Shown: positions 31,795-42,438 of the stretch, piece by piece
Layout of the letters: each line of letters begins with the position of its first letter
Numbering within the stretch: the stretch's first letter is position 1
NCBI GenBank assembly: GCA_018806915.1
Contig: JAGKQI010000074.1
Coordinates: forward strand, 124,001-188,000
Length of the DNA: 64,000 nt
Source: Phytophthora colocasiae
Lineage: Eukaryota > Oomycota > Peronosporomycetes > Peronosporales > Peronosporaceae
Reading direction: 5' to 3'
Program-made: the position numbers and the translations under genes
Notes under the pieces: model-generated
What the model was told of the DNA's origin: nothing
The model's database searches: none
Seen by the model: the letters and a program-made list of their open reading frames with translations, nothing else

Positions 31795-32118
31795 AATCTG
31801 CTGAAGAACTTGGTGTACTGCGTCACGATCGATTCAAGCTCATCACTGTAGTTTGCCGCTGCCACTTCAGTCTCACCAGGTCTCGTCCGTGAATAAGGAC
31901 TTCTGGTAGTGTGAGGTGGATGACCTAGCGAGAGCAATTGCCAGTTTATCTTCTCCATTGAATCCTGCTTTCAAAACCTTGAGTTAATCCGTGGAATTTT
32001 AGTTTTCAGGAGCTTCACGTATTCGTCTAGGGCGTCCAATTTGTAGATGAGATCGTTGACTTTCTTAAGTTTCAGGATCGAGAGCACTTCTTCCGCTGTT
32101 TTGCCCTTGTCTAGCATT
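31795..32118 (-). pseudogene. LWY-type effector relic
   Basis: Minus-strand sequence from an ATG at 32118 reads MLDKGKTAEEVLSILKL followed by DALDEYVKLL. Further pieces appear in shifted frames (GEDKLAIALARSSTSHYQ, AAANYSDELESIVTQY). GKTxEEVLSILKL is the usual opening of a WY/LWY unit. No signal peptide or RxLR remains. It sits between the mariner element and membrane-family gene C. Confidence 0.5.
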
Positions 32119-32121
32119 CAT

Positions 32122-34012
32122 TCATCCAAACGACCGGAAGCGCAGAATGCTGTCGTTCCCATTGTGAGTGAGTGGGAAGCTCAGAATGACAATGGTGACG
32201 TAGAGTTTAGCTTGTACGAGAAACCTCTGCGACCACAAGACGAATGCGAGTTGATAGATTCCTGAGATCCCCAGTCGTTTCCACGTAAGTACGAGATAAA
32301 TCGTTAAGAACACAACCTCCATGGTGCAGAGCAGCACGAGACGTTGGATCGTTTTGTTTACGGCTTCGATCGTCGTAAGAGATACGAGGGTGGCAAAGTA
32401 ATGTCGATTGCTAAGGTGAAAGACCACTTGGATGTAGACAACTAAAGTAAAACAGTGAGTAAGGCAATAATGTGAGTCGTAAAGGCTAATTCGTACCGTA
32501 AAGCACTGTCATGCAGATTGTAATGTACGAGCGCAGTAAAATCACTTCCGTCTGGTGTAACGCTGAGGCAACTTCATGAATAACTACTTCTTGTCGTCTC
32601 AATACCGCTTCATCCCGTTCAGCGTTAGCCCAAGGGCTTGGGTCACTGCGAGATCGTGGGGGTCGAGCGAAAGATGGACGAGACTTCACCCGAATCGGTT
32701 GCGAAGATTGTCGAACTGTTTTTTTTGAGTCTGCCCACGGCAAAATTCGAGAAATCCTTAACGAATTCGCCGATATCTTCCTCACAGTGACGACTTTCGA
32801 ATGTCCGACATTCGACCGAGGCCCTCGAGCACCAATTTGCTTCGGGTTATTGTAAACAAAAGCAGCGTTGTACAAGGTGGAAGCTCGCAGCATTTCCTGG
32901 TTGTGTTCCATAAATGCAGGTGCTCTGTATCCGGTGTAGGTGGACAGGAGCAGGGATGGTGTTCTCCAGTGCAGATTCTGAGCGATCCGCATGTCCTGGG
33001 CGTATTTCAACGTCATCGTTAAATTATCCTGAATTTTCACGTCCAATTCCTTGCCTTTGGCTTTCATTCGAGCATTTAGGACGCGAGTGGCGTCTGTCAG
33101 AATGTATCGACAGTTGAAAAGCATTTGACCCGTACTGAAGAGCACAATGACTGCTAACGTTTCGAGAGACTTGGCGTTCTGCAGGATCGTAGCGGTGAAA
33201 AGAACGTGGTACAAATGCCCCACACAGCACGTAATAACCCCCACAAGATCGCTGTCATTCTTTGCCACGGACCAAAGTGCACCTCGAACAGCAAGTTTCA
33301 GTACTGGAAGCAGTAGAGAAAGCCAAAGTTGTTGATAAGGAGTTAAAACCGTGAAAATCGCCGTGAAAACCGGATAAACCAAAATCGGAAGAGTTTCCAT
33401 GCCCAACCACTGATTCACTTTGTCACTTAACGCGTGGAATTGCGGATCATCGGGTAATTGACGGAAGAAAACTAATCGACCACCTATCACCATGGGGAGA
33501 ATGACTGTGAATTGGCTGAACGGAACGGGGAAAATATCTGCAGCTAACGAGATAATTGCGTTTGTACCGATACAAATGGCTCCTTCAAAAAGTCCATACA
33601 TTGTCAATGCTCGCACAGATCGGATAGGGAATCCAGGGACACAATCGAGTTTTTGGATCACTGGTGGGATGCTGGATAATATGGAAGTTAAAAACATTCG
33701 TAATTGGTAGTTCCCTGATCCCCAAAATCCCTCGCTCGGTTCGTTAAGAGGAATACATTCCAGAAGGAGGTTGAGAATTAACCAAGGCAGAGGCGTCACG
33801 AAAAGGATCAGAATTACACGTGAAGAAGAAGTTTCCTGCTGGAAACGCTGAAACGAGTCGAGTTTACTTACTGAAGCTTGGCCTGGCAGGCGTCCAGCGA
33901 ACTGGCCGATACGGTTTAGAATGTTCGAAATTCCAGCTCGCACTCGCTCAGAGACATCTCGTTCATGCGGGGCACGATCGGGAGATACTGGTACGACATG
34001 CACCGAGTTCAT
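32122..34012 (-). CDS. Multi-pass membrane protein family, copy C
   Basis: Exons at 34012-32497 and 32441-32122 give 611 residues. The N-terminus (MNSVHVVPVSPDRAP) is followed by GRLPGQASVSKLDSFQRF, the family hallmark. Hydrophobic helices come next (VILILFVTPLPWLILNLLLE, FPVPFSQFTVILPMVIGG, WLSLLLPVLKLAV), then a long basic cytoplasmic-like loop with RTPSLLLSTYTGYR and a Ser/Arg-rich stretch. Then come HQTEVILLRSYITICM and C-terminal helices. The position of the single intron is shared with copies A and D. About nine or ten membrane passes are estimated by eye. No transporter signature was recognised. Confidence 0.8.
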
Positions 34013-34247
34013 GGCTTCTCACTTACAACGAGGAATCGAGTAACTAACAGCTATTTGCAGAAAACTTCGGGTCCAATGTGAATGAGAAGAAAGCAAACGA
34101 TACCCAGCGTCAGGTAGATGGTATTCGACAGTCTCTGATGATAGTGATGTTGCTGCCTTCAACATTGTATTACGAACGTCATAAACGGCTAGACAATTTT
34201 TGGTATTGTACGATTTGTTAGCCTTCACCGAACTACCCATTCCGAAC

Positions 34248-34263
34248 TGTGTTCATTTCACAA
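34248..34263 (+). promoter_or_regulatory. Initiator-like site of effector 3
   Basis: GTTCATTTCACAAAGG resembles the oomycete initiator and the site in front of effector 2. It lies about 32 bp upstream of the ATG at 34295. Confidence 0.45.
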
Positions 34264-34294
34264 AGGTCTCTGAATCAGTCAAGTCACAACTGTT

Positions 34295-35411
34295 ATGTGT
34301 CTTCATTGCATCGTTGTACTGGGCGTCGTCGCCTTAGCTACGATAGGGAACGCAGTCTTAGGCGACGACACTTTGGCTATCACAAATCCATTGTTGAGGA
34401 CACACGACACGGACGAAGAGAGGGGGTTCGGCCTCAACCTGATCCCTGGAGGCAAGAAGATCTCGAATTTCCTGACCGACAAGAAACTATCCAAGTACCT
34501 CAAGAACAATCAAGAAATCGACGATGTCTTCTCCAAACTGAAGCTCAACACGGCAGGAGCGAAACTGTTCGAGGACCCAAAATTTCTCGCTTGGAGTAAG
34601 TACGTGGACGATTTCAAAAAAACACCAGACCCAGCACTCGATGCTCCCTACACTTGTGCGACAGTATGGAGGTGATGATCTATCGATTATGCTGGAAAGG
34701 GCCAAGCAGGCAGACAAAACGTACGGCGTAGCACTGAAACCGCAGAGTGAGCAGATGAAAATCTGGAAACGCGAAGGCCTCACCGTCGACAATCTCTTCA
34801 GTATCTACAAACTGGACAAAGGCACCTCAAACCTGCTGGAAACCCCTGGTATCAAGATCTGGATGAGATACGCGGACGAATTCACTGGAGAACCCACCAC
34901 GCTATTCAAGAAGCTGCAAGAGACCTATTCGGACAAAACCTTATCCAAAATTTTGAACAGGGGGATGACCGTCTCCAGTACGGCGAAGTTGGCGTCGGAG
35001 TTGCAGAATCAACAGATTCGTCATTGGCTGGAAACTGGTCAGTCTCCGAAGAATATCTTCAAGCGGTTGTCCCTCGACAAGGAGGGGGACAATCTGTTTA
35101 ATAGCCCCCAACTGCAGACGTGGATCCTGTACAACTCGGCTTATGCCAGGCAGAACCCGTATGCTCGCAAGGTGAAACTGATCGATGCACTCCTGGAGAA
35201 CTACGACACTGCCGTTATGGCCAGTATGCTCAAAATGAAACCAAAAAAGCTTTACCGCGAACATTTGGCCGCGGGGGCGAAGCGTGACCTTATCAAACGG
35301 TGGGTTTCGGATGGAAAATCGCTTGAGTTCGTTACGAGGAAGCTAGGAACGACGGGTCCGGAGTATGAGTTCGTGACGTCATGGTATCTGAAGTATTCGG
35401 CGATGCAGTAG
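34295..35411 (+). pseudogene. RxLR-type effector 3, frameshifted
   Basis: The ATG at 34295 starts a signal peptide (MCLHCIVVLGVVALATIGNA). The RxLR position reads PLLR, so the first Arg is lost, while DEER is kept. The frame is open for 126 residues and then breaks at 34616-34625, where an A-rich run replaces sequence seen intact in effectors 1 and 2 with a net loss of two bases. The remaining WY/LWY units continue undamaged in the next frame to 35411. Apart from this single break the reading frame is conserved, so inactivation looks recent, or the short N-terminal product is what is expressed. Confidence 0.8.
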
Positions 35412-35933
35412 TTGGTTTAGACAGTACTGTAGAGCCTGCCACTGCTGGATTTCCGGAAGAAAGCTAATCTCCAAAAACATTACATCGGAATAATCAGTGA
35501 AGAAGCTCAGAGGAACGGTGTCAAAGCGAAATAATGGCGTTCGTATCCACGTGAGCTGTAGCAAAGAACAGAAACATCTTTATTCGAAGTGGATTGCGTC
35601 CCTCAATTCGCCATAACCACCAAAGATGTGGTCAGAGCTCAAGAAATGGATCACTCAGCGGGTGCATAATTGACCACTGGGCACGAAGGAATAGCGGCCA
35701 CTTTCCCGCGTGGTGAAATATGTTGAACGTGTCCATTTTCCTCGCAATGACCATCGTCCAACTGAAGTTTAGAGACGACAAGCGCACTGGTTGAACATCA
35801 TCTCAAGCTCATCCATCCATCCACTCTGCTCGCGTTGTTAAATTGCAATTCCCTGTAGAAAACAGTTTCTTGGCGAGAATAGATGTGCTCTTCTTATCAC
35901 TGCCATTTTCGAAATTGGCCGACCTGCTTCACA
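35412..35933. other. Spacer upstream of the Kazal inhibitor gene
   Basis: No convincing coding sequence. It holds the 3' flank of effector 3 and the promoter of the inhibitor gene. No clear initiator was found. Confidence 0.4.
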
Positions 35934-37055
35934 ATGAAGATCATCACTCTGATCTGTCTCACTTGTTGTGCTGTAAACGCCCAAAGCTCCAGTCACGACG
36001 ACGTAGTGGGCGTCCCCACTCTAGGAATCGGCATTGGAAAAACAGCAGCAAACGCAGTGGATTGCAGTAAACCGCTCAAGTGCGAAGAAGACTGGGACGA
36101 TCCCGTTTGCGGCTCTGATGGCGTCACCTACCCCAACGACTGCGTCTTCGCTGCTGCCTTCTGCGCCTCAGGTCATAATGCAGACACATTGTTTATCCAG
36201 TCGAAGGGCGAGTGTCCACCTAAAGACTCCAGCTCCAGCTCTAAAGCAGATTCAAGTAGTGCATCCAGCGCCGATTTAGATGTCACCGCGGTCTTCTGTG
36301 CTCTCAGGTGCAAGTTAACGCCTGACTACGTCTGCGGCACGGATGGAGCCACGTACATCAACGACTGTCACCTTTTAGCGTCGAAATGTGAACATCCAGA
36401 GCTCGAAAAGGCTTCACACGGGGAATGTCCACAGCAAAAGGCTGAAACTGTCTTGGGTGTCTTGGAAGTCGACGTTAAAGCTGTCCCAGCAGTGGAGAAG
36501 TGCAATCCGATGTGTGAGCGCGTGTACGACCCAGTCTGTGGCTCCAACGGCGTCACGTACGCGAACTTGTGTCTTCTGGAGTACGCTGGGTGCAGAAACC
36601 CCAGTGTAAAACCTTTTGGAACAGGAAAATGTCCACCGAACATGCAGGCAGTTCGTACAGCAGCCAACCCAGTGACCAGCAATGAAGAGATCTGCATCCC
36701 TGGGCCTTGTGCGTACACGTACGCGCCAGTATGCGGCTCCGACGGTCAGACGTACGATAATCTCTGCTTGTTCGCCAACGCAAGGTGCCAACACTCTCAA
36801 CGAGCGCTGACTGTCATTCATGACGGAGAATGTGACGCTGATACAGGACTCACGTGCGAGACGCTCACCTGTCCAACGTTCACTGAATGTCGAGAAGAAA
36901 ACGAACCCGACGGCACTGTTGTCGCTTACTGCACGGACGTGTGTTCGCCTGACCGCTGTAGCGAGCGTGAAGACTGCGAACTCGTGGATTCGGACTGCTA
37001 CACTGCTCCTTGCTCCCCTATAGCCATGTGCATCCCAAAGTTCCACGATGATTGA
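35934..37055 (+). CDS. Secreted multi-Kazal serine protease inhibitor (EPI-like)
   Basis: The ATG at 35934 gives a clean signal peptide (MKIITLICLTCCAVNAQS); the in-frame extension upstream lacks one. Four Kazal domains follow, each with VCGxDGxTYxNxC: about residues 45-95, 119-160, 181-225 and 245-295. The predicted P1 residues, two after the second Cys, are Leu, Arg and Tyr for domains 2-4. Domain 1 has one extra residue before its third Cys and an acidic P1 region. A Cys-rich tail of 65 residues (CETLTCPTFTECREEN...) has no Kazal pattern. Related Phytophthora EPI proteins inhibit plant apoplastic subtilases. Mixed P1 residues suggest targets of several specificities. Confidence 0.92.
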   Translation: MKIITLICLTCCAVNAQSSSHDDVVGVPTLGIGIGKTAANAVDCSKPLKCEEDWDDPVCGSDGVTYPNDCVFAAAFCASGHNADTLFIQSKGECPPKDSSSSSKADSSSASSADLDVTAVFCALRCKLTPDYVCGTDGATYINDCHLLASKCEHPELEKASHGECPQQKAETVLGVLEVDVKAVPAVEKCNPMCERVYDPVCGSNGVTYANLCLLEYAGCRNPSVKPFGTGKCPPNMQAVRTAANPVTSNEEICIPGPCAYTYAPVCGSDGQTYDNLCLFANARCQHSQRALTVIHDGECDADTGLTCETLTCPTFTECREENEPDGTVVAYCTDVCSPDRCSEREDCELVDSDCYTAPCSPIAMCIPKFHDD

Positions 37056-37069
37056 ACTTCCAGTTGAAT

Positions 37070-38151
37070 TTAATCCTCCGTGAGATCAATTAACTCCTTG
37101 CAACGTGAAGTCTCTCTGTCGTCATCATCGTTCTCCAATTCATTCTCAAACCAACCGTCAGAATTGTATGAAGAGGAGGAAGAAACGCGGATGTCATCCA
37201 CATTGCCTTCGTTTGTTTCTGTTTCTGCACTTCGAATCTTTTTCTTGCTTTGTTTCCTTCTTTCACCCTTTCGTTTCCTGGATTTTGCCTTCTTTTCATG
37301 GTGCTGCGTTAGTAAAGTCCACTCTAAAGCCTGTTGGCAATCAGGACACTCCCCACTACAAGGAACTTCTTCATCATCCTCTCTCATTGTCCGGAAATGG
37401 TCCATCAAACACGTTGAATGGCAGAACATCTCACAGTCTTCATGGTAGCACCCCACTACTTCCTCAGCTTCTCCTTCCTCCTCCGGATACAGTTCATATT
37501 CACAGATAAAACATTTGGAGGTAGTTAACGTCACTTCCTTCTCCAACGCAGCAAAAGTCTCCAAAGCTCGAATCTCACAGTTAGCGGAGGAGTATCTGAC
37601 CCCCAATCCTCGACCGATATTGTGTATTTCCTCACTTGTAAACGTCACAGAGAGCTGCAACTGCTTGAAAGGCTCCAGATTAACCATCTCCAGCATTTCT
37701 ACGAGCTTCCGCTTGACGGATCGAGGAGCTCCCAGGCCTCGGGACCCCTTTAGAAACCCTAGAGGAATTTTAGTAATTTTACTCTTCGACGGATGTTGCC
37801 ATACCCACTCAACTGCAGCAGAAAATAAAATGTAAGTAAATAAATATGAAGTAGATGGTTAGTTAGTAGTAATTTCTTACATTGAAGAGCTCGAAACTTG
37901 CTCGGGAACCCATGGACGACTGCAACCATCTCCCTGTTGAAATAACCTTTTTTTAGTAATATTACTATCCAGAGGTTAATTTATCACTCGCACCATGGTC
38001 GATACTTGCCCGTCCTCTTCGCTCCACCAGTGATCTCTCCATTATGCTGACGTATACGACGTGTTGGTGTCATCGTAAAGCCAATGTATGTGCATTTGAA
38101 GCGCTGTGGGGGCTGTACGGGTGTCAACAGGTAGCACGCATAGAACCCCAT
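37070..38151 (-). CDS. SLX1: SLX1 structure-specific endonuclease catalytic subunit
   Basis: Exons at 38151-37994, 37933-37881 and 37812-37070 join in phase to give 317 residues. The N-terminus is a GIY-YIG nuclease domain (GFYACYLLTPV, TYIGFTMTPTRRIRQHNGE, GGAKRT, FEWVWQHP), with the catalytic Arg and Glu in RIRQHNGE and FEW. The second half has the SLX1-type C4HC3 RING: CFICEYELY, CYHEDCEMFCHSTC, CPDCQQAL. A basic and then acidic low-complexity tail follows. SLX1 pairs with SLX4 to cut Holliday junctions and flaps in the nucleus. It lies 14 bp from the inhibitor gene, convergent, and 68 bp from PSMD9, divergent. Confidence 0.92.
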
Positions 38152-38219
38152 GTTGGAATACGTGTGATTGGTTAAAAAAAATGTTAATATAATAATCCTA
38201 TTGTAAAAATCATTTTAGG

Positions 38220-38965
38220 ATGGCAGACGTTGTTGCAGAGTATGAGGCTGCTGTGCAGGCTAAAGAGTCGATCGAGGAGGAAATTGAGGCTGTTGTAGGG
38301 GAGTTAACCTCGGGAGGGAACCCTGGGGTTAATGGCTCGTTGGTGGATGGTGAGGGTTTCCCTAGAGCGGACATTGACGTGTATCGTGTGCGTCAATTGC
38401 GTCACACGTTGGCACTGAAGCAGACTGACCACCAGTTGATCATGAAGAAGATCGAGATGTTGTTACCTAGGTAGGATAGTGTATAACCAGATAGAAGGAA
38501 GTGTAGATTTACTAACGAGAGGATGTTTTTTTTTAATTGTACAGAGTTTTTGAAGCGAAAAGCAGTAAGATCCAGGTGAAGGAGGTGGAAAACCCAGTGG
38601 AGAAGAACCCAGTGAGCGACGCTACTGAGCGCATGCAGCAGCTTGAAACCGAGTGGAAGCAGAAACTGCATGAGGTTAAACCTGAAGAAAGAGATCTGCT
38701 GCCTTTTGCAGTGGTTGACAGCGTGCAGAGTGAGTCTCCAGCTGAAATGGCAGGGTTGCAGCCCCAGGACCAAGTGCTGCGCTTCGGTACAGCCGACGCC
38801 AGCAACCACCGGGAACTAACGGCAGTGAGGGACATCGTGCAACGTAACATTGGCAGTGGAATTCGCGTTCTGGTGCGTCGACAGACTGAAATTCTGGCAC
38901 TGGAGTTGACTCCGCAGACATGGAGAGGCCCTGGAGTGCTCGGGTGTTTGTTGCAGCCCATGTAG
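38220..38965 (+). CDS. PSMD9: 26S proteasome assembly chaperone PSMD9/Nas2
   Basis: Exons 38220-38470 and 38545-38965 join in phase (intron 74 nt) to give 223 residues. The N-terminal half is a helical Nas2 domain (MADVVAEYEAAVQAKESIEEE, RADIDVYRVRQLRHTLALKQ). The C-terminal half is a PDZ domain (AVVDSVQSESPAEMAGLQPQD, ELTAVRDIV, IRVLVRR). The family chaperones assembly of the proteasome base by binding Rpt5. Length and layout are normal. It shares a 68-bp divergent promoter region with SLX1. Confidence 0.93.
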
Positions 38966-39216
38966 CACACAATCAGTTAATGACAAGAGGTGAATTCAAT
39001 GAAAGTTCAATCGTTCCGAGTAAAGCAGGCGTGATTCCATTACACTCTCGCGGTTAAACTAACAAACCAGTTGAAAGCAGCGGCGCGCACAAAACTCGAA
39101 GCCCGAGGAGAACGTGGAGGGGGATAGCCACATGCACTTCCCAGCCCATGAGCAGCTGCTCCAGACGTCCACCAGTGAGCGAGTAAGCTTGAGAACGAGT
39201 CCCATGCCCCGACCGC

Positions 39217-39877
39217 CTAAAGACGGCGACCACGGCGACCACCCTTTCGGCGGGTGCTGTCCGTCGGGATGGGGGTGACGTCCTCAATACGTCCGATCTT
39301 CAGGCCATTGCGAGCAAGCGCACGAAGGGCCGACTGCGCGCCGGGGCCCGGAGTCTTGGTCCGGTTGCCGCCCGTAGCGCGGATCTTGATGTGCAGAGCG
39401 GTGACGCCAACGTCCTTGCACTTGGCGGCCACGTCCTGAGCGGCAAGCATAGCGGCGTACGGCGAGGCCTCGTCACGGTCAGCCTTCACCTTCATTCCGC
39501 CGGTCACACGGACGATCGTCTCACGGCCGGACAGGTCGGTCACGTGCACGAACGTGTCGTTGAACGAGGCGAAGATGTGAGCCACACCGAACACCTGCTC
39601 GCCCTCCTTGAGCGTGGGGCCAACGCGCACCACCTCCTCTACTTCCTTCGTCGCGGTTTTCTTCGACTGCAATAGACAAGAAGAAAAAATGTTAGCAAAA
39701 TACTGGAAGGAAGTAGGTAATTGTACGTATTGGTCAACTGCGGAGCTGATTCGAGGCGGTTGAAGATGCAACTTGCATGGTTCTAGAGAGAATACACAGA
39801 GCTTCCTCTATATGTCTGCGGTGTTCTCAACCGACCCCTACAGCCGCCTACAGAAATAAAACTTCGCTACGCACCAT
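39217..39877 (-). CDS. RPS14: 40S ribosomal protein uS11 (RPS14)
   Basis: The main exon at 39666-39217 encodes [60 protein letters not shown] and the conserved C-terminus [19 protein letters not shown], that is, the whole uS11 fold. The main exon has no start codon of its own. An ATG at 39875-39877 followed directly by GTGCGT would supply the initiator Met, spliced in phase across a 208-nt intron to the TTGCAG at 39667. This gives 150 residues, the usual size. The alternative is a start inside the upstream sequence in another frame, which fits less well. Confidence 0.88.
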
Positions 39878-40087
39878 GATGGATTCGGACTTGAAACTGG
39901 GAATGAATAGCCAGAGGCCAAGAGCGGCAGAAGCTCTGCTAACCGCCAGTCAAAAACAATACGATATGATTGGTAGATATTCAAATATTTGTGTAATTGG
40001 TGGATACTTTTCAGACGTCATATTTTATGTATGAATTATGATAGGTTGTAGCTTCAACTTGCTGTTTTTAGGTCGTCAAAGCGGCAA

Positions 40088-41880
40088 ATGGCTGCTGTAG
40101 CGCCAACTCCTGCTGATACTGCGTCTGCCCAGCGTCCAACACGTTTAATTCCACAGATTTGTAAGGCTCTGGCTCAATGGGCTCGAGATTTCAGTGGTCG
40201 ACTGCCAGGGGAGTACACGATTTCCAAACTGGACGCGTTCAGTCAGTTCCAACATCAAGTTACTACTTGGCAAGTGATAATAATTCTGCTATCAACCCCA
40301 GTTCCGTGTATAATTGCAAATATTGTGGTTGAAAGCATTCCACTATCAGATCCAGCTACGGGTCTCCATGGATCGATTCCGTTTCTACTGCGGAACTTCT
40401 TGACTGCAACAATTGTGACTTCCGCACCCTTCTTCATCAAACCAGACTGTATCGCTCAACTACCAATGCAATCATGGAAGCTCTCGCTTGGGTTTGGTCT
40501 ATTGCTCGGTACAATTTCGACTGGAACGATTGCTCTTCTTATCGTTCTTACGGGTTTTTTCCCAGTTCCGATGTCACAATTTGCACCGATAATTCCCATG
40601 GGGGTTATAGGGAGGTTAATTGAGATGCGACTTTTTCGTAGCCCTGAAATCAAGCCCCGTCTCGAGAAAATCGATCAGTGGTTGGCAATGGTTGTGGCTC
40701 CTATTGTTGTCTACCCGATCTTCACTGCCTTCTTCATGGCGTTGAAGCCGAGTCAACAGATGTGGATTTCTCTGCTGCTTCCAGTTATTAAGCTCTTTGT
40801 GCGGTATCTGCTTTGGCTGGTGGCGAGAAATGATCTGGATGTGGTGGGGACGGTGACGTGCTCGATTGGACACTTCTACCATGCCCTTTTCACGGCAATG
40901 TGTTTGCAGAACGCCAAGTCGCTGGAAATGTTGGCTGCCGTAGTGGCAGTGAACTCTGTTCACATGCTGCTGAATTGTCGAGGAATTCTGCAAGATGCTC
41001 GTGAGATTCGCACTACAGAGGAGCGAATTAGCAAATCCTCGACTACTACGCCACGTGACATCGTTTTCACTACCCTGGTTATCGCACAGACAGATCAAAT
41101 ATCTAAGTATCTGCATCGAAAGAAACCATCCCGATTCTTTTCGGAATACCCGAAATACCAGGATGCCGCGTTTGTAAAGAAGCACCACGCGTTGCTAACT
41201 CTCCCAAGCTCTTCACGATCAAGCGAGCAGCGTAAACGTAGCAGATACCTTGGAACAAACGGAGTTAGCCCAGATACCGTCCCGATGTTCACTCAACTTC
41301 TTTTGGAGCCAAACATCATGAAGCGTTCCACACCAGCGATAAGCTCCAATACCGGTCGCATTCGATCAAGTCGCGCGTGCAATTCCCTCGGTAGTAGCGC
41401 TCGTTCAGATGCAGATTTTGTTGTATCTGTTACGTCGACCCTGCATCAGACCGAGATCATTCTGCTTCGATCGTACATAACGATCTTTGTGCTGTCATTC
41501 TACGGTTAGTGCGTTGAGACCTTCAATGTTCGGAATTGGTGCTGACTTTGGATACTGCAGGAATTTACTTGACAGCAGTCTACTGGCTTCCAAACCGCCA
41601 GTACTTTGCAACGATGAGATTTATGACGTCGTTTGACGTTGTTATGAACTCTGCCAGCTACTTATTCGTGCTTTGTGGCATCGAAATCCTCTTCTTGGCT
41701 ATGTATTTGATGCTGATTCAGCGCTTGACTGGTATTTCTGGGCTATCTCAGCTTGCGTTTGTCTTGCAGTCACAACGAGTGCTGATCCAAGGCAAGTTTA
41801 TCATGCTATCCATCATGATTCTCGGATTTCCACTGGAGCACTACGGAAATGGAGGTATATTCAGAGTGCACACTGGATAG
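40088..41880 (+). CDS. Multi-pass membrane protein family, copy D
   Basis: Exons 40088-41504 and 41561-41880 join in phase to give 578 residues. It has the family landmarks GRLPGEYTISKLDAF, hydrophobic helices (VIIILLSTPVPCIIANIVVE, FFPVPMSQFAPIIPMGVIG, WISLLLPVIKLFV), CSIGHFYHALFTAMCLQNAKS, a basic loop with KKPSRFFSEYPKYQ, and HQTEIILLRSYITIFVL before the intron. The conserved C-terminal exon ends FPLEHYGNGG. It appears intact, in opposite orientation to copies A and C. No functional motif was recognised. Confidence 0.85.
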
Positions 41881-42438
41881 AGGCATAGATATGGAGAAAG
41901 CATGAACTCTTATGGAGTTTATCTGGGAGTTAACCACACTACGTGCAACATTTCCTGTCAAAAACTCGCGTGACCACACCATGTGCAACATTATCGTATG
42001 AATGGTGGAGAAAAGAGCTTTTGTCCTGACTTCTCCTTTTTCCTCTTCATTTTCCTTTTAGCAGAGTAGTGCGCACTTGATAGCAATATTTTATTTTACT
42101 GCATTGTTTCTTGTTCTTGCATGTTTTCTCCTCCGGGTGGTCCACGTGAAGATTATCAAACAACACCATCTTTCGACCGAGGACTCCAATCCTGTGGCGA
42201 TAATTCCTCTCACCAGATCTGATGGACCCTACCACCTTCATCTAACGTTAAGCAAAATAGACTTGTCCATTCATTTTTACTCTACCAGTTGGTTTTACCT
42301 GTTTACTATCGTCGAGGCGAAAGTGTTATCCGCCAGATGCCACTCGGACCAGAACACTTTACCTGCTCCCACGCCTCCTTTACAGTCGCCCCACCCACAT
42401 GACGCGGTTCAGGGCTCCGCTCTACTTCTCTCTTTGCC
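41881..42438 (+). promoter_or_regulatory. Upstream region of the DAACS-like gene
   Basis: There are no convincing coding segments. CATTCATTTTTACTC at about 42269 has an initiator-like shape 170 bp upstream of the ATG at 42439. Confidence 0.35.

Noticed and set aside
36414..37046. 210-codon frame antisense to the Kazal inhibitor
   Set aside because: It lies entirely opposite Cys-rich Kazal repeats whose motifs are clear on the plus strand, and it shows no domain of its own.
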